Shown: positions 40,667 through 41,724 of the stretch, in pieces
Numbering within the stretch: position 1 is the first letter of the stretch
How the letters are laid out: each line of letters starts with the position of its first letter
From: an uncultured Acetatifactor sp.
Lineage (GTDB): Bacteria; Bacillota; Clostridia; Lachnospirales; Lachnospiraceae
Assembly: GCA_910586835.1 (NCBI GenBank)
Contig: CAJUJU010000033.1
Location: 1-41,724 of the forward strand
DNA: 41,724 nt
Reading direction: 5' to 3'
Notes under the pieces: model-generated
What the model was told of the DNA's origin: nothing
Databases searched by the model: none
The model's input: only the letters and a program-made list of their open reading frames with translations
Position numbers and translations under genes: made by a program

Positions 40667-40694
40667 TTGACATATTGCGGAAATATGATATGAT
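40667..40694 (+). promoter_or_regulatory. Promoter of the DUF2971-like gene
   Basis: Perfect TTGACA (40667-40672), a 16-bp spacer and TATGAT (40689-40694), in AT-rich DNA. The predicted leader is about 120 nt. Confidence 0.75.
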
Positions 40695-40821
40695 AAAAGA
40701 CAACAAAGGAAAAATTTTTAAAATACTCACGATTACAAATGTAGATATTTGCGATTATTCGCATGGAATTTGTAATGGTGTGTTTTTTGTTGTAGTAAAT
40801 AATTCAAAACAGAAAGGATAG

Positions 40822-41619
40822 GTGTTTGCTTTGGAAAAAGATTTTTTGTATCATTACACAAGTATAGAAAATTTGGCGTATATACTTAAAAACAAAACAA
40901 TTAAGTTTAATAACCTTATGAATGTAGACGACCCTGAAGAGGCAGAAACGAGTGATCTGGGGAAATTTGGAAGGCATTGCTTAGTGAGTTGTTGGACGGA
41001 TGTTAAAGAAGACATATTGCCCATGTGGAATATGTACACTCCTGGTATGAAAGGTGTGAGAATTGGAATGCCTAAAAATCCATTTAAAGAGCATACATAT
41101 CGTGCAGGTGAGTGTTATTTTTCAGAAACAACCAGGTCATATATCAATTATAATAGTGATTATGCAAGGGCGGTTACTATTGCTGCAAAGTGCCCTTTAT
41201 TGATTGAAGTTGAATATACAGAAAATGAGAATCTTTTGAAACCGAAAGTTGCTTCTCAGACCGAAAGCGGTTACAGCATTGTACTTGACGCGATAGGAAA
41301 GTATAAAAGACAATGTTGGGCATTTCAGAGGGAGTATAGATACAAAATTACAACAGCTCCTTGGAGGATGGATGAATTACTCAATGTCAAGTCTAGTGAA
41401 GAAATGATTGCGCTGTATGATAGACTTCGAGATAAAAATACACAGCAGTTTCTTGATAATATTTTTTTAGAACTAGCAGATGATGCATTCGATGGCATGG
41501 AAATATTATTAGGGCCTAAAACGTCAGAAGCTGAAAGAATTATTGTGGATGCGTTGTTGGATAAATATTGCAATTATGGCGCAATTATGATTGGGAAAAG
41601 TAGAATAAAGGTAAAATAG
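40822..41619 (+). CDS. DUF2971-like protein, function unknown
   Basis: 265 residues from GTG 40822; TTG 40831 is an equal alternative, and AAAGGATAGG lies just upstream of both. The opening LYHYTSIENLAYILKNKTIKFNNLMNVDD (key parts YHYTS, IKFNN and NVDDPEEAE) and the later SCWTDVKEDILPMWNMY follow the pattern of DUF2971 proteins. Also typical are QREYRYK and the late GMEILLGPKTSEAE. The biochemical role of this family is not established; members are often found in mobile or defence-rich DNA (recalled). No signal peptide or membrane helix. The gene is markedly AT-rich compared with all others here, which suggests horizontal transfer. It has its own promoter. Confidence 0.75.
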   Translation: MFALEKDFLYHYTSIENLAYILKNKTIKFNNLMNVDDPEEAETSDLGKFGRHCLVSCWTDVKEDILPMWNMYTPGMKGVRIGMPKNPFKEHTYRAGECYFSETTRSYINYNSDYARAVTIAAKCPLLIEVEYTENENLLKPKVASQTESGYSIVLDAIGKYKRQCWAFQREYRYKITTAPWRMDELLNVKSSEEMIALYDRLRDKNTQQFLDNIFLELADDAFDGMEILLGPKTSEAERIIVDALLDKYCNYGAIMIGKSRIKVK

Positions 41620-41653
41620 GGTTTTAGACATAAACATATAAAGAAGATATATT

Positions 41654-41724
41654 ATGCCTTCAGGAAAACTACACCACTTTACAACTTATGCCAACCGCTA
41701 CATTGATGCCAAAGCAGCTGTTTC
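41654..41724 (+). CDS. Start of a possible gene, cut by the window edge
   Basis: After AAAGAAG an ATG at 41654 opens a frame reading MPSGKLHHFTTYANRYIDAK that is still open at the window end. It is too short to recognise. Composition is less AT-rich than the preceding gene. Confidence 0.35.
   Translation, partial: MPSGKLHHFTTYANRYIDAKAAV

Larger units (their letters stand above)
40369..40821 (+). other. AT-rich intergenic region after lysS
   Basis: No convincing gene. Base composition drops from GC-rich to AT-rich about 50-60 bp after the lysS stop. Visible items are a short direct repeat TGCAACAAA near 40415-40437, a hairpin at 40571-40618 and a strong promoter at 40667-40694. No lysS terminator was recognised. 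Confidence 0.6.

Noticed and set aside
40630..40821. Small ORF in frame with, and directly before, the DUF2971-like gene
   Set aside because: Its possible ATGs have no SD and one lies in the -10 box. The adjacency in frame looks like chance, and read-through of the TAG is not supported.
1..41724. tRNA or rRNA genes, insertion sequences or transposases
   Set aside because: No cloverleaf with a T-arm motif, no rRNA segments and no transposase motifs were seen, although a covariance scan could not be run.

Overview
The window reads as chromosome of a moderately GC-rich Clostridia member, most likely a Lachnospiraceae gut anaerobe. This rests on: Gram-positive lipoprotein signals and strong Shine-Dalgarno (SD) sites, a SAM-I riboswitch on metK, a SleB-like cell-wall hydrolase, NfeD/SPFH and birA-coaX-dusB housekeeping blocks, and a YesM/YesN two-component system with an LplB/YtcP/LplA-type transporter. 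I cannot name the species. Apart from dinB and a lacI-type gene, all recognised genes are on the + strand.

Region 1 (1-15.2 kb) is core metabolism and envelope: a partial dinB (minus strand), an LysM-G5-M23 peptidase, murA, metK under a SAM-I riboswitch, dnaE with an unusual Gly/Arg-rich linker, pfkA, a SpoU-type RNA methyltransferase, proC, a secreted SH3b/SleB-like hydrolase, and an nfeD-SPFH pair. Several perfect or near-perfect -35/-10 promoters with 17-bp spacers and intrinsic terminators separate these units.

Region 2 (15.2-22.9 kb) holds a large orphan lipoprotein that joins a propeller-like N-terminal part to a solute-binding domain, argF, birA, a small conserved-looking protein, coaX, dusB and one unrecognised gene.

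Region 3 (22.9-38.2 kb) is a carbohydrate-use island lying between dusB and greA-lysS, genes that are usually close together in Firmicutes. It has a GH94 phosphorylase closest in memory to chitobiose phosphorylases, a phosphohexomutase, a histidine kinase / binding lipoprotein / AraC-type response regulator trio with overlapping genes, two permeases and a binding protein without an ATPase, a LacI repressor divergent from a type-B carboxylesterase with its own promoter and candidate operator, and the wreck of a GH3 beta-glycosidase. Two non-coding stretches are the most unusual parts. A 71-bp tandem repeat of paired hairpins sits before the kinase, preceded by a 16-codon ORF with an excellent SD. 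A 388-bp interval before the transporter holds two 67-bp palindromic repeats and helices that compete for the same strand.

Region 4 (38.2-41.7 kb) has greA, with a terminator-like hairpin in its leader, and lysS. A sharply more AT-rich stretch follows, with a DUF2971-like gene and the first bases of another possible gene. This looks like recently acquired DNA starting just after lysS.
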